This document shows positions 1 through 7,156 of a DNA stretch of 20,126 bases, piece after piece; the stretch's first letter is position 1, and the number at the start of each line of letters is the position of its first letter. The notes below the pieces were generated by a model. It was not told where the DNA came from and did no database searches. It saw only the letters and a program-made list of their open reading frames with translations. Both the position numbers and the translations under genes were made by a program. The DNA is from CAG-582 sp964636965 (GTDB lineage Bacteria > Bacillota_I > Bacilli_A > RF39 > UBA660). The stretch spans positions 1-20,126 of the forward strand of contig CAZWST010000029.1 of assembly GCA_964636965.1 (NCBI GenBank). The letters run 5' to 3'.

Positions 1-291
1 AGCTTCTGGTTGATAATAATCATAGTATGAGACAAAGTATTCAACATGATTTTCTGGAAATAATTCTTTTAACTCAGAATAAAGTTGCCCAGCAAGAGTT
101 TTATTGTGAGCTAAAACTAAAGTTGGTTTATTAACTTTAGCTATTACATTAGCTATTGTAAATGTTTTACCTGTACCTGTTGCACCCAGTAAAACTTGAT
201 CCCTTTTTCCTTCTTTAATTCCGCAAACTAATTCTTTAATTGCCTCTGGTTGATCTCCACTTGGCTTATATTTTGATACAAGTTTAAACAT
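1..291 (-). CDS. uvrB: UvrB, excinuclease ABC subunit B (N-terminal 97 residues, cut by window edge)
   Basis: UvrB is the damage-verifying helicase-like subunit of nucleotide excision repair; it is loaded on DNA by UvrA and recruits UvrC. The visible part begins with the family's Q-motif region (SGDQPEAI, residues 11-18), has the Walker A loop GATGTGKT at residues 36-43, the LAHNKTLAGQLY segment, and the start of the beta-hairpin (YYDYYQPEA) that clamps the damaged strand. These are highly specific for UvrB. The ATG has a strong Shine-Dalgarno site (AGGAGG near 297-302). The gene continues beyond position 1. A promoter lies about 115 bases upstream. I saw no clear LexA box, so SOS control is not supported here. 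Confidence 0.97.
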   Translation of the reverse strand, partial: MFKLVSKYKPSGDQPEAIKELVCGIKEGKRDQVLLGATGTGKTFTIANVIAKVNKPTLVLAHNKTLAGQLYSELKELFPENHVEYFVSYYDYYQPEA

Positions 292-405
292 CTTTACTCC
301 TCCTTTTATACTTCTTTTATTTATCTAATCGCTATTATTTTGAATCACAAATTATTTTCAATACATATTTATTAATTTTAAGAGCATTTCTTTTTCATAG
401 TTAAT

Positions 406-434
406 ATTATATCGTACATTTGTTTTTACATCAA
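406..434 (-). promoter_or_regulatory. Sigma-A-type promoter, probably for uvrB
   Basis: On the minus strand a TTGATG -35 (429-434) and a perfect TATAAT -10 (406-411) are separated by 17 bases. It points to uvrB and implies an untranslated leader of roughly 110 bases, in which I see no obvious fold. The rest of 292-515 is A+T-rich and must also hold the promoter of the plus-strand gene at 516; I could not choose one convincing -10/-35 pair for it. Confidence 0.6.
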
Positions 435-515
435 GTACTTTACTTATAAAATATAAACTATTGCATAATCTGAAAAAAAATATTAAAATAGCATAAGTAA
501 AAAAGGAGAAAGTGC

Positions 516-1382
516 ATGAAAAAGAAAAATATATTAACTGCTCTTAGTTTAGCATTAGTACTTGCAAGTACAGAACCTACTACTAGTTATGCCTATTCTG
601 ATGATAAACTAGATGAAGTTCAAAAGAAAATAGAAAACTATATTAATGAAGAAGTAGACACAAGTGAATGTGTTAATCAAGAAAGTGAAAACTTAGAATT
701 CTATTATAGATATATTCGTATACAAAAACTTATATGTGAAATACCGACAAGATATTATTATAATTTAGTAGATAGCATTAAGATGTCTAACACTTTAAAA
801 GATGTTTTTAAAAATTTTATAGATGATGAAATGCGTGATGCTGCTAAGGAAGCTATCGTTTATGCTAATATTGCCAATAACAATCAAGAAATATTAGATA
901 ATGTTATGGTATTCTTTGATTCACGTTATAATGGGAATGCTTTTATTCCTGAATTAGGTAAATCTAAAGACTTCTATCAGTTAGAAGACATTCACACTTT
1001 AGATAATCAATGTAGTTTAACTAATATGAGTAATAAAGTTCTTATTTTTAGAGATTATACATCTTATGGTAATTATCGAGTTTATAAAATTACTGACTTT
1101 GCAAGTGAATTCGATGATAATTACTATTTCATAACTAACCAAGATAACAAAGTTATTGCATGTGTTAAAAGAGTAAATAAAAATAATTCATATACTAACC
1201 TAGAAGATAAAAATATATATATTACTCCATTAGAACAGTGTTTAGAAAATAATGGTTTAGATAAAGAAATAAAAACTAATTATACTTATGATGAGTTACG
1301 TGATCTAGGCTTACTAATAGATGATAGATTAACTAAAAAGCAAGCTAGACGAACTTTAGTAGTCGAAAATATGTTAAAATAA
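516..1382 (+). CDS. Secreted protein of unknown function
   Basis: I do not recognise this 288-residue protein. It starts with a typical Sec signal peptide: a Lys-rich start (residues 2-5), a hydrophobic stretch to about residue 17, and a likely signal peptidase I site after SYA (about residue 26). The remainder is hydrophilic, acidic and rich in Asn, Asp and Tyr, with no second membrane segment and no LPXTG anchor, so it is probably released or loosely cell-associated. No lipobox cysteine is seen. The ATG at 516 is preceded by AAGGAGA at a good distance. It is a single-gene unit: uvrB diverges upstream, and a strong hairpin terminator follows directly after the stop. Confidence 0.8.
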   Translation: MKKKNILTALSLALVLASTEPTTSYAYSDDKLDEVQKKIENYINEEVDTSECVNQESENLEFYYRYIRIQKLICEIPTRYYYNLVDSIKMSNTLKDVFKNFIDDEMRDAAKEAIVYANIANNNQEILDNVMVFFDSRYNGNAFIPELGKSKDFYQLEDIHTLDNQCSLTNMSNKVLIFRDYTSYGNYRVYKITDFASEFDDNYYFITNQDNKVIACVKRVNKNNSYTNLEDKNIYITPLEQCLENNGLDKEIKTNYTYDELRDLGLLIDDRLTKKQARRTLVVENMLK

Positions 1383-1383
1383 C

Positions 1384-1419
1384 AAAAAGAGAATTAAATA
1401 AATTTTAATTCTCTTTTTT
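1384..1419 (+). terminator. Rho-independent terminator after the secreted protein gene
   Basis: A perfect 15-bp stem pairs 1384-1398 with 1404-1418 around a 5-base loop, and the 3' side runs into six T residues. The hairpin begins one base after the stop codon. Confidence 0.85.
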
Positions 1420-1432
1420 ATTTAGAAATATA

Positions 1433-1441
1433 TGGTATAAT
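1433..1441 (+). promoter_or_regulatory. Extended -10 promoter for the radical SAM gene
   Basis: The sequence TGGTATAAT matches the extended -10 consensus (TGn plus TATAAT). It lies 15-20 bases past the preceding terminator, 45 bases before the radical SAM start. No good -35 is visible because that position falls in the terminator T-tract. Confidence 0.65.
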
Positions 1442-1486
1442 GTACTTGTTAAATAACTTTATTTGTTAGGAAGAATTTGATTAAAT

Positions 1487-2554
1487 ATGGAACTTTATGA
1501 AATAAAATTAGAAATATTTTATTATGGTATACGATTAAGTGATAAATGCTATCACTCTTTAAGACATGATAAAGATGGTCATGTGAATAAAAATGACTAT
1601 ATTACTACTAAAGGATTATATTTAATTTTAAATAATGAAGTTTATGTTAATGCTCCACTAAATCAAGAAAGTTTTTATTTAATAGATTATGATGGCTCTT
1701 CATACTCTTTATTTAAAAATAATGTTTTTATTACAAAACTTACAATTATTCAGCAAGAAAAGTTTGCTTTAGATAATGAATGCTTAAAGGATGGAGAATT
1801 AATTACATCATTATTAAATATTCATGGTGACAGATTAAGAATTCAACCGATTGAAGGATGTACATTTAGATGTAAGTTCTGTGATCTTAATAAAAGTTTT
1901 TACTCTAAAAAGAAAATAGATGATTTAGATGAGGCATTTTCTTTTGCTTTAAAGAATTCTAAATTTCGTCATATCTTAATTTCTGGTGGTACTCCAAGAA
2001 GAACTTTAGAAGACTACACTTATTTAAATAATGTCTATAAGCTTTTTGGAGAAAAATATGGAAAAATGTATGAAATTGATGTTATGCTTGTACCTAGAGG
2101 ATTAACACCATCTGAAAATAATAATGATGGCTATAAAAGATTTTTAGAAATTTTGAAATCGTGGAATATATCTGGACTTTCTATTAATATTGAATTATTT
2201 AATGACAACTTAAGAAAAGAATTTATAAAATCAAAAGACCAAATTGGTAAGGATACCTATGCTTATTTTATGAAAGAAGCTGTTAAAATATTTGGTAAAG
2301 GAAAAGTTAGATCTTGTATAATTGTTGGAATTGAAAGTATGGAAGACACTCTGAGTGGTGTTGAATATCTTGCAAATCTAGGAGTATCTCCAGTTTTATC
2401 TCCATATGTTCCGATTGATGATAGTATTTCCGCTCCTACTCCTAAATTTATGAAAGAAGTCCTAATTAAATCTGAGGAAATTGTTTCTCGTTATGGAATT
2501 AAACTAGGACCTTCTTGTGATTTTTGTAAACATAACACGATTAACTTCAAATAA
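1487..2554 (+). CDS. Radical SAM protein of unknown substrate
   Basis: The motif CTFRCKFC (Cys125, Cys129, Cys132) is the CX3CX2C signature that binds the [4Fe-4S] cluster used to cleave S-adenosylmethionine into a radical. It is followed by an SGGTP element (about residues 164-168), the usual SAM-contacting GGE-like motif, and by a pattern of alternating strands and helices expected for a partial TIM barrel. A second cysteine pair, Cys344 and Cys347, sits near the C-terminus and could hold another metal or cluster. About 110 residues precede the radical SAM core and match no domain I can name. The second half loosely resembles the BioB/ThiH-type barrel, but this is not an assignment. The AGGAAG ribosome site is 13 bases from the ATG, longer than usual. 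Confidence 0.9.
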   Translation: MELYEIKLEIFYYGIRLSDKCYHSLRHDKDGHVNKNDYITTKGLYLILNNEVYVNAPLNQESFYLIDYDGSSYSLFKNNVFITKLTIIQQEKFALDNECLKDGELITSLLNIHGDRLRIQPIEGCTFRCKFCDLNKSFYSKKKIDDLDEAFSFALKNSKFRHILISGGTPRRTLEDYTYLNNVYKLFGEKYGKMYEIDVMLVPRGLTPSENNNDGYKRFLEILKSWNISGLSINIELFNDNLRKEFIKSKDQIGKDTYAYFMKEAVKIFGKGKVRSCIIVGIESMEDTLSGVEYLANLGVSPVLSPYVPIDDSISAPTPKFMKEVLIKSEEIVSRYGIKLGPSCDFCKHNTINFK

Positions 2555-2580
2555 AAACAAGGAAACCCTTGTTTTTTTAT
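2553..2580. terminator. Bidirectional terminator between convergent genes
   Basis: A 10-bp stem (2553-2562 with 2567-2576, 4-base loop) has a T-tract on the plus strand (2572-2578) and A-rich sequence on the left that gives a T-tract on the minus strand. It serves both the radical SAM gene and the convergent gene ending at 2577, and overlaps the radical SAM stop codon. Confidence 0.85.
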
Positions 2581-3500
2581 TTTAATTGATATCTTTTTTC
2601 TACTTCAGTTATTTTATCTTGATATTTTTCAATAACTTCCCTATTTCTTAAATCTAATCCATAGTAGTTAAAATATTCAGGAATTGATATATTTCCTTTT
2701 AGCATTGATTTATATTTTTCCAAAAAGGATTTTTTATCTGTTAAGTACATTTCAATTAGATTTGTGCTATAAATATCTGAAAGTATATAGCCAAAAGTAT
2801 TATGTTCACTGTGCTCTAATACTTCATTCTTTCTATTTTTTGGTAATTGTTCAGCAATTTCTTTACCTTGTTCTTTTGAGTATTCTGAATCTAGATATAT
2901 GTAATGGTCTTCAAAATCTTTAATTATGCTTTCTTTTTTTAATATAGTACTAAGTTCATATATTGCCATATATGATGCAAGTACTCCTGGAAATCTTTTA
3001 TAGTGAATATTTGAAATAGTTTCATTAAATACTCTATAAAGTGGATTTAATAATACTGTTATTTCACTATTTACGATTTGGACTAACTGAATTGGGTTAT
3101 GCTTTTTTGATACTATAAATTCACAAGCAGTCTCTATCCCAGCAATGTCTTTATAAGATGTTTTTACATCTGTTGGTATTGGATATGGTTTGGCAGTTAC
3201 AAAAGATTTAGCAATTGAAATGTCATCTTTAAATTCATCTCCTAAAATGATACTCAATAATTCACCTAAATAAGCTTTAAGCTCATCTAGTTCCATAGTT
3301 TTAGTTATTAGTTCGTCGGGATCTGGTAATGTTACTGATTTTAGGATACGAATAATTTTATCATAATTTCTTTTACCTTTACTTGTAGCAAATTCTAAAA
3401 ACGTATTATCATATTTTAAGTCTCTTACTTGATGGAAATATAAATCAACTTCATCAAGCATATCCCATATAGCTCCAAATAAATCTTCAACTTCTGGCAT
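2577..3500 (-). CDS. Uncharacterised protein with a C-terminus resembling M3 (PepF-like) oligopeptidases but no zinc site
   Basis: The protein has 307 residues when started at the ATG at 3500. This start is chosen because AAGGAAG lies 8 bases upstream and because a near-consensus promoter (3526-3554) covers the longer open frame, which would begin at 3554 inside the -35 box. No signal peptide or membrane span is seen. The last 75 residues show the spacing and residues of the M3 oligoendopeptidase C-terminus: FGY, a helix ending in LTDKKSFLEKYKSMLKG, then a GLDL segment and a closing helix. The HExxH zinc motif that makes M3 enzymes active is absent, and the protein is only about half the usual 560-600 residues. 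It may be a degenerate or non-catalytic relative; this relationship is an inference from pattern only. Confidence 0.75.
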   Translation of the reverse strand: MPEVEDLFGAIWDMLDEVDLYFHQVRDLKYDNTFLEFATSKGKRNYDKIIRILKSVTLPDPDELITKTMELDELKAYLGELLSIILGDEFKDDISIAKSFVTAKPYPIPTDVKTSYKDIAGIETACEFIVSKKHNPIQLVQIVNSEITVLLNPLYRVFNETISNIHYKRFPGVLASYMAIYELSTILKKESIIKDFEDHYIYLDSEYSKEQGKEIAEQLPKNRKNEVLEHSEHNTFGYILSDIYSTNLIEMYLTDKKSFLEKYKSMLKGNISIPEYFNYYGLDLRNREVIEKYQDKITEVEKRYQLK

Positions 3501-3525
3501 ATAAAGCACTTCCTTTTGGCTAGTT

Positions 3526-3554
3526 ATTATAATATTTAAAGTGCACTTAGTCAA
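3526..3554 (-). promoter_or_regulatory. Near-consensus sigma-A promoter for the 307-residue protein
   Basis: On the minus strand TTGACT (3549-3554) and a perfect TATAAT (3526-3531) are separated by 17 bases. The transcript would start about 20 bases before the ATG at 3500. Confidence 0.85.
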
Positions 3555-3586
3555 CTTTTTGATTGTTTAAATAATTATATAATTTA

Positions 3587-4420
3587 TTACTCACCATATT
3601 TATAGTTAGAAATTAAATATTCATTTTCATTTGGTGTGCATATATTTCTATCTTTCCAACTTTTAACTAAATAATCTAAGTCTAATTTTTTTAATTCATC
3701 TTCATCTAATTTGGTTAATCCATAGATATTTGCCATTACCCCAGGTAAATTATATAAAAGTGGTGTTGATGAAGGCATCATGCTAAGTAAGGAGATAATA
3801 GTTTTTATAGTTGCTGGTGAATCTTCACCCTCTAAAATACTACCCCATTCTGAAGCTTTTTCTCGACTATTATAGCTTTCTTCCCATTTCTTTAAAGATA
3901 TTTTTAGTTGTTCTTTTCTTTCCTCTATATTTTTTCCTAAATAGTTATCTAAACATAGAAACAATCCTTGTTTAGATAGATGATTATTAATTTTTTCATA
4001 AACACTTCTTAACTCTTCTACTGTTCTTATATGATGAAGAGCATATGAAGATATTATAAGATCATATTCTGAATCTGGGAATTCATCAGTTATAAAGTTA
4101 CCTACTACTCGCTTCACATCTATGTTCATTTTATTTTCTTCAAATATATATTTTGAAGATTCTAACATACCCGATGAAAAATCAAACATTGTATAACTAG
4201 CGTTTTTATAAAAACTAAAAACGAGCTCAGTTAACATTCCATTACCAGCACCTAAATCTAATACTCTTAGTTTTCTATCTTGATCCTTATAATATTTTTT
4301 GAGTATGTCAAGGTAACTTTCAAATAATCTTGGAGCATCAAAATTAATTATTAATGCATCTTCTCGATATGTCTTTGCTTCACTTGCATATCTTTTTCTT
4401 ATTTCATCAGATGTATCCAT
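3587..4420 (-). CDS. Class I SAM-dependent methyltransferase
   Basis: This 277-residue protein has the Rossmann-like methyltransferase fold. Motif I, VLDLGAGNG, is at residues 53-61; an acidic residue ending strand 2 (Asp80 in MFDFS) should contact the SAM ribose; and YDLIISSYALHHI matches the post-motif typical of small-molecule methyltransferases of the UbiE/Methyltransf_11-25 type. The N-terminal 50 residues form a helical cap, and the C-terminal third (from about residue 170) is a variable region likely to define the substrate, which cannot be told from sequence. AGGAAG lies 7 bases before the ATG. The gene is followed by the 307-residue protein with its own promoter, and I see no hairpin terminator between them. 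Confidence 0.88.
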   Translation of the reverse strand: MDTSDEIRKRYASEAKTYREDALIINFDAPRLFESYLDILKKYYKDQDRKLRVLDLGAGNGMLTELVFSFYKNASYTMFDFSSGMLESSKYIFEENKMNIDVKRVVGNFITDEFPDSEYDLIISSYALHHIRTVEELRSVYEKINNHLSKQGLFLCLDNYLGKNIEERKEQLKISLKKWEESYNSREKASEWGSILEGEDSPATIKTIISLLSMMPSSTPLLYNLPGVMANIYGLTKLDEDELKKLDLDYLVKSWKDRNICTPNENEYLISNYKYGE

Positions 4421-4439
4421 ATAGTCACTTCCTATTTTA

Positions 4440-4445
4440 ATTATA
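4440..4445 (-). promoter_or_regulatory. Possible -10 box for the methyltransferase gene
   Basis: A perfect TATAAT on the minus strand lies 20 bases before the ATG, but the -35 at the right distance (TTAAGT, 4463-4468) is poor and the leader would be only about a dozen bases. A read-through transcript from the gene upstream is an alternative. Confidence 0.35.
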
Positions 4446-4464
4446 TTACTAATATGTATTCTAC

Positions 4465-4995
4465 TTAATAATTAATAGTAAATACTTCCGTATTACATCC
4501 CTCTTCTAAGGTGCAATATTCCATTTCCATTTTTAAATATTTTACGAAATCTTCTTTTCGAATATTTGAAAAAGCCGTATCTTTTTTCTTTTTATCATAT
4601 CTTAATACTTCTTCTTCAAAACTATATTCATTAATATCTTCATGTAGAATATTTAAATTTGTTTTTCTACTAACTTTATGCCATACTTTATTATTAAAAT
4701 ATATAGTTAATTTTTCGGAAGTTAATCCTTCAATAAGTGATACTTGTTCAAATTCACTTATAAGAATCTTTTTATCATAAATAGATTCAAATTTATTCTC
4801 ATTAAAAAATACCATTCCTTTATCAAATTTGTAATGATTAGAATCCCCTGTAAATTCAAAAGTAGTATCACCAAATTCAGTTAAAACAGGTTCTTTTTTT
4901 TCTTTTTCGTATTGTTTAATTGTAATAAAACTTAATATAATTATTGCAAGAATAACTAATAATATATAGATAAAAGGTTTTATATTTTTTTTCAT
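4465..4995 (-). CDS. Small membrane-anchored protein of unknown function
   Basis: This 176-residue protein is unrecognised. Residues 8-27 form one hydrophobic segment after a Lys-rich start, without a cleavage site, so it is probably an N-terminal anchor with a roughly 145-residue domain outside the cell. That domain is rich in Lys, Glu and aromatic residues with an alternating pattern suggesting beta strands, and contains two cysteines close together near the C-terminus (YCTLEEGC) that could form a disulfide. GGAGG precedes the ATG with a short 4-base spacer. It has its own promoter, so it is probably transcribed apart from the neighbouring anchored protein. Confidence 0.75.
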   Translation of the reverse strand: MKKNIKPFIYILLVILAIIILSFITIKQYEKEKKEPVLTEFGDTTFEFTGDSNHYKFDKGMVFFNENKFESIYDKKILISEFEQVSLIEGLTSEKLTIYFNNKVWHKVSRKTNLNILHEDINEYSFEEEVLRYDKKKKDTAFSNIRKEDFVKYLKMEMEYCTLEEGCNTEVFTINY

Positions 4996-5019
4996 ATATC
5001 CTCCATATTTCTTTTTATT

Positions 5020-5048
5020 AGTATACTATAATAGTTAAATTAGAACAA
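5020..5048 (-). promoter_or_regulatory. Sigma-A promoter for the 176-residue anchored protein
   Basis: On the minus strand TTGTTC (5043-5048) and TATACT (5020-5025) are 17 bases apart, in the gap between the two anchored-protein genes. Confidence 0.65.
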
Positions 5049-5062
5049 GTAATAGAGCTATC

Positions 5063-5683
5063 TTAGGATATTATTAATTTAATTTCTTCTATATCATCTT
5101 GATAGATATTTAAGATATAAGCTAGTTCTTTTGTATTATAGTCATAGACATATTTTTCTTCATATTTAGTAATAGTAGATATAAATCTATTTTGATTAAT
5201 TGTTTTATCTTTGTTAAGTATTTTATTCTCTTTAAATAAGTTTGAATGATGTTCAAGTAAAAGAGATTCTTTATCATTTTCATTAAAATTATCTACTCTT
5301 TTAATTAACTCTTTTTCATCTACTTCTTCATTAGTTGATTTATATATATCTTTTATTGTTTTGTTTTCGATTAAAACTATATAACTTTTATTTGTTGCAA
5401 TTCTATTATCAATTATGTAGTTCAAAGTTATAACTGGAGAAGAAGGGTTACTTGAATCTTCATTATAAGTGATTAGATAATCATTATCATTAAATGATTT
5501 ATCCATATCTTTTATTCTTCTCTTTATTTCTCCAATATAGATACCTACTTCATTTGACATACTTTTATAACTATAACTTTTTTCTGAATTTTCAAGTAAT
5601 GACTTTTTATAAAATAAAGTCGATGAAATAACAAGAACCGTTAATACGATAGCAGCTATAGTTATTTTATTTGGTTTTATCAT
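5063..5683 (-). CDS. Small membrane-anchored protein of unknown function
   Basis: This 206-residue protein is unrecognised. Residues 7-24 form a single hydrophobic segment and no clear signal peptidase site follows, so an N-terminal anchor with an outside domain of about 180 residues is likely. The outside part is highly charged (Lys, Glu, Asp, Asn), has no cysteine, and mixes predicted strands with helices. It has the same layout as the next gene (4465-4995), but I see no sequence similarity between the two. AAGGTGAT sits just before the ATG. The gene has its own promoter, and the terminator of the carboxypeptidase gene lies upstream. Confidence 0.75.
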   Translation of the reverse strand: MIKPNKITIAAIVLTVLVISSTLFYKKSLLENSEKSYSYKSMSNEVGIYIGEIKRRIKDMDKSFNDNDYLITYNEDSSNPSSPVITLNYIIDNRIATNKSYIVLIENKTIKDIYKSTNEEVDEKELIKRVDNFNENDKESLLLEHHSNLFKENKILNKDKTINQNRFISTITKYEEKYVYDYNTKELAYILNIYQDDIEEIKLIIS

Positions 5684-5711
5684 GATATCACCTTTTCATA
5701 TATATTTTCTT

Positions 5712-5740
5712 ATTATACATTAAAGAATATAATTTGTATA
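5712..5740 (-). promoter_or_regulatory. Sigma-A promoter for the 206-residue anchored protein
   Basis: On the minus strand TATACA (5735-5740) and a perfect TATAAT (5712-5717) are 17 bases apart, immediately after the carboxypeptidase terminator. Confidence 0.6.
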
Positions 5741-5767
5741 TAAAAAGAAAGTAATTATTACTTTCTT
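5741..5767 (-). terminator. Terminator of the D-Ala-D-Ala carboxypeptidase gene
   Basis: A perfect 10-bp stem (5745-5754 with 5758-5767) with a 3-base loop is followed on the minus strand by a run of five T residues. The upstream arm covers the stop codon of the gene. Confidence 0.75.
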
Positions 5768-6954
5768 CTTCCCTTATTTAAGGTGATAATTAAATATATT
5801 AGTATAATTAATCCGATTAACATTAATAAAAGAATTAACCAATATTTTTTAATTATTTTAAAAATGTCAATTTTAAATTCAGCATTTATAAATACTTCTT
5901 CTTTATCTAATAATTCATTTTCATAATAATATTCAATATATCCGATTTTCCCTTTACTATTAAATGTTAATGAAGTTTTTCCATTATATACTATTTTAAA
6001 ATTATCTTTATTATAATCAATAGGTAAATATTTAGTTATAGTTTTTGATGCAACTATATTATATTTATCTTCTTTTGATAACATCACTGGTATAGTTTTT
6101 ATTAAGTCATTTTCTTTAATCAAATCAATTTCTTTATAATTATTATCTAAATAGGAAATTAGATTTAAGGTGTCTTTTACATTATAGGCTTCTTTTATTA
6201 CTGGAGGAGCACCTAGAGTGATAATCATAACTTCATGTCCATTTATGTTTGTAAGAGCTGAAATACAAAGACCAGCAATACTTGTATATCCAGTCTTACT
6301 TCCAATAATTCTTTTTGTATCTAAGTTTAAATTTTTAGAATATCCAGTTAAGGTTGACTTTACAGTTTTACCATTAGTTAAGGTATATTCTTTTGTACAA
6401 TATATCTTTCTAAATAGTGGATTTTTTAAAGCATATTTTAAGATTTTTAAAATATCTAAGGCTGTACTTTTATGCCCATCTTCATCTAATCCTGTTACAT
6501 TTTTAAATGAACTATTGGTAGCTCCAATAGAAGTTGAAAGTGAGTTCATATCATGCACAAACTGTGAGACAGAACCAGATGATGCAATAGCTAGTGCTTG
6601 AGTGGCATCTGCTCCACTTGGAAGAATAGATGCATATAGTAAATCTTCAATAGTTAAATTATCTCCAACTTTTAATCCAGCAACTGAGGCATCCCAAGGA
6701 AGTCCTAAAAAAACCTCAGGAGTGATAACGATATTTTTGGTTATATCGGAATTTTTTTCTATTGCTGTGATTGTAGTTGCTATTTTAGTTAATGAAGCAA
6801 TAGATGCAATTTCTTCACTTTTATTTTCTAAAAGAATTTTATCATCTGTTAAATCATATACTAAAACTTTATCTGAATACATCTTATCTGGTAATTCAAT
6901 TGCATAAATATTTATTGGTAATATTAATAGCAACAATAATATAATGCGTTTCAT
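5758..6954 (-). CDS. D-alanyl-D-alanine carboxypeptidase, S11 family (DacA/PBP5-like)
   Basis: The enzyme removes the terminal D-alanine from peptidoglycan stem peptides on the outer face of the membrane and so limits crosslinking. All three active-site motifs can be placed in the 398-residue product: SLTK (Ser54 nucleophile, Lys57), the second-motif triad Ser113-Gly-Ala115, and KTG at 220-222. The second motif is normally SxN; here the Asn is replaced by Ala. A signal peptide (residues 1-18, ending YA) precedes the domain. The C-terminus has a strongly hydrophobic segment (about 370-391) and a basic end, a true membrane span in place of the amphipathic helix of classical PBP5. AGGGGA precedes the ATG. 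Penicillin-binding by such enzymes is family knowledge. Confidence 0.93.
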   Translation of the reverse strand: MKRIILLLLLILPINIYAIELPDKMYSDKVLVYDLTDDKILLENKSEEIASIASLTKIATTITAIEKNSDITKNIVITPEVFLGLPWDASVAGLKVGDNLTIEDLLYASILPSGADATQALAIASSGSVSQFVHDMNSLSTSIGATNSSFKNVTGLDEDGHKSTALDILKILKYALKNPLFRKIYCTKEYTLTNGKTVKSTLTGYSKNLNLDTKRIIGSKTGYTSIAGLCISALTNINGHEVMIITLGAPPVIKEAYNVKDTLNLISYLDNNYKEIDLIKENDLIKTIPVMLSKEDKYNIVASKTITKYLPIDYNKDNFKIVYNGKTSLTFNSKGKIGYIEYYYENELLDKEEVFINAEFKIDIFKIIKKYWLILLLMLIGLIILIYLIITLNKGRRK

Positions 6955-7056
6955 ATTTTCCCCTTTTTATTTATTTAAAATTTCTTTAACATTTTATCTA
7001 ATTTACGATTTCTTATTTTATTAATAATTGAATTTTCTAAGGCTAAAAGAATAATG

Positions 7057-7085
7057 ATTATAACTTCTTCATAAACCTCATACAA
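7057..7085 (-). promoter_or_regulatory. Probable promoter for the carboxypeptidase gene
   Basis: On the minus strand TTGTAT (7080-7085) and a perfect TATAAT (7057-7062) are 17 bases apart, giving a leader of about 95 bases. The rest of 6955-7143 is A+T-rich and shows nothing else I can name. Confidence 0.5.
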
Positions 7086-7124
7086 CCTTACTTATATTGA
7101 TAATATCACATTCTACTTAATATT

Positions 7125-7156
7125 AAAATAAAAAGAATGGAAATTATTTTCCATTC
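7125..7156 (-). terminator. Terminator of the 603-residue unknown protein gene
   Basis: A 9-bp stem (7135-7143 with 7148-7156, 4-base loop) is followed on the minus strand by a T-rich tail (7125-7134). The hairpin overlaps the last codons and the stop of the gene. Confidence 0.75.

Noticed and set aside
292..515. LexA/SOS box in front of uvrB
   Set aside because: No GAAC-N4-GTTC type palindrome was found; only a sigma-A promoter is visible.
3501..3554. N-terminal extension of the 307-residue protein beginning at ATG 3554
   Set aside because: It has no ribosome site and overlaps the -35 box of a near-consensus promoter.
3555..3586. A+T-rich inverted repeat after the methyltransferase gene as a terminator
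   Set aside because: The repeat has no G-C pairs and no T-tract, so it is not a credible hairpin terminator.
6218..6907. Long plus-strand open frames inside the carboxypeptidase gene, and similar frames inside other genes
   Set aside because: They lie antisense to clear genes, have no ribosome sites, and their products match nothing; they are shadows of the real genes.
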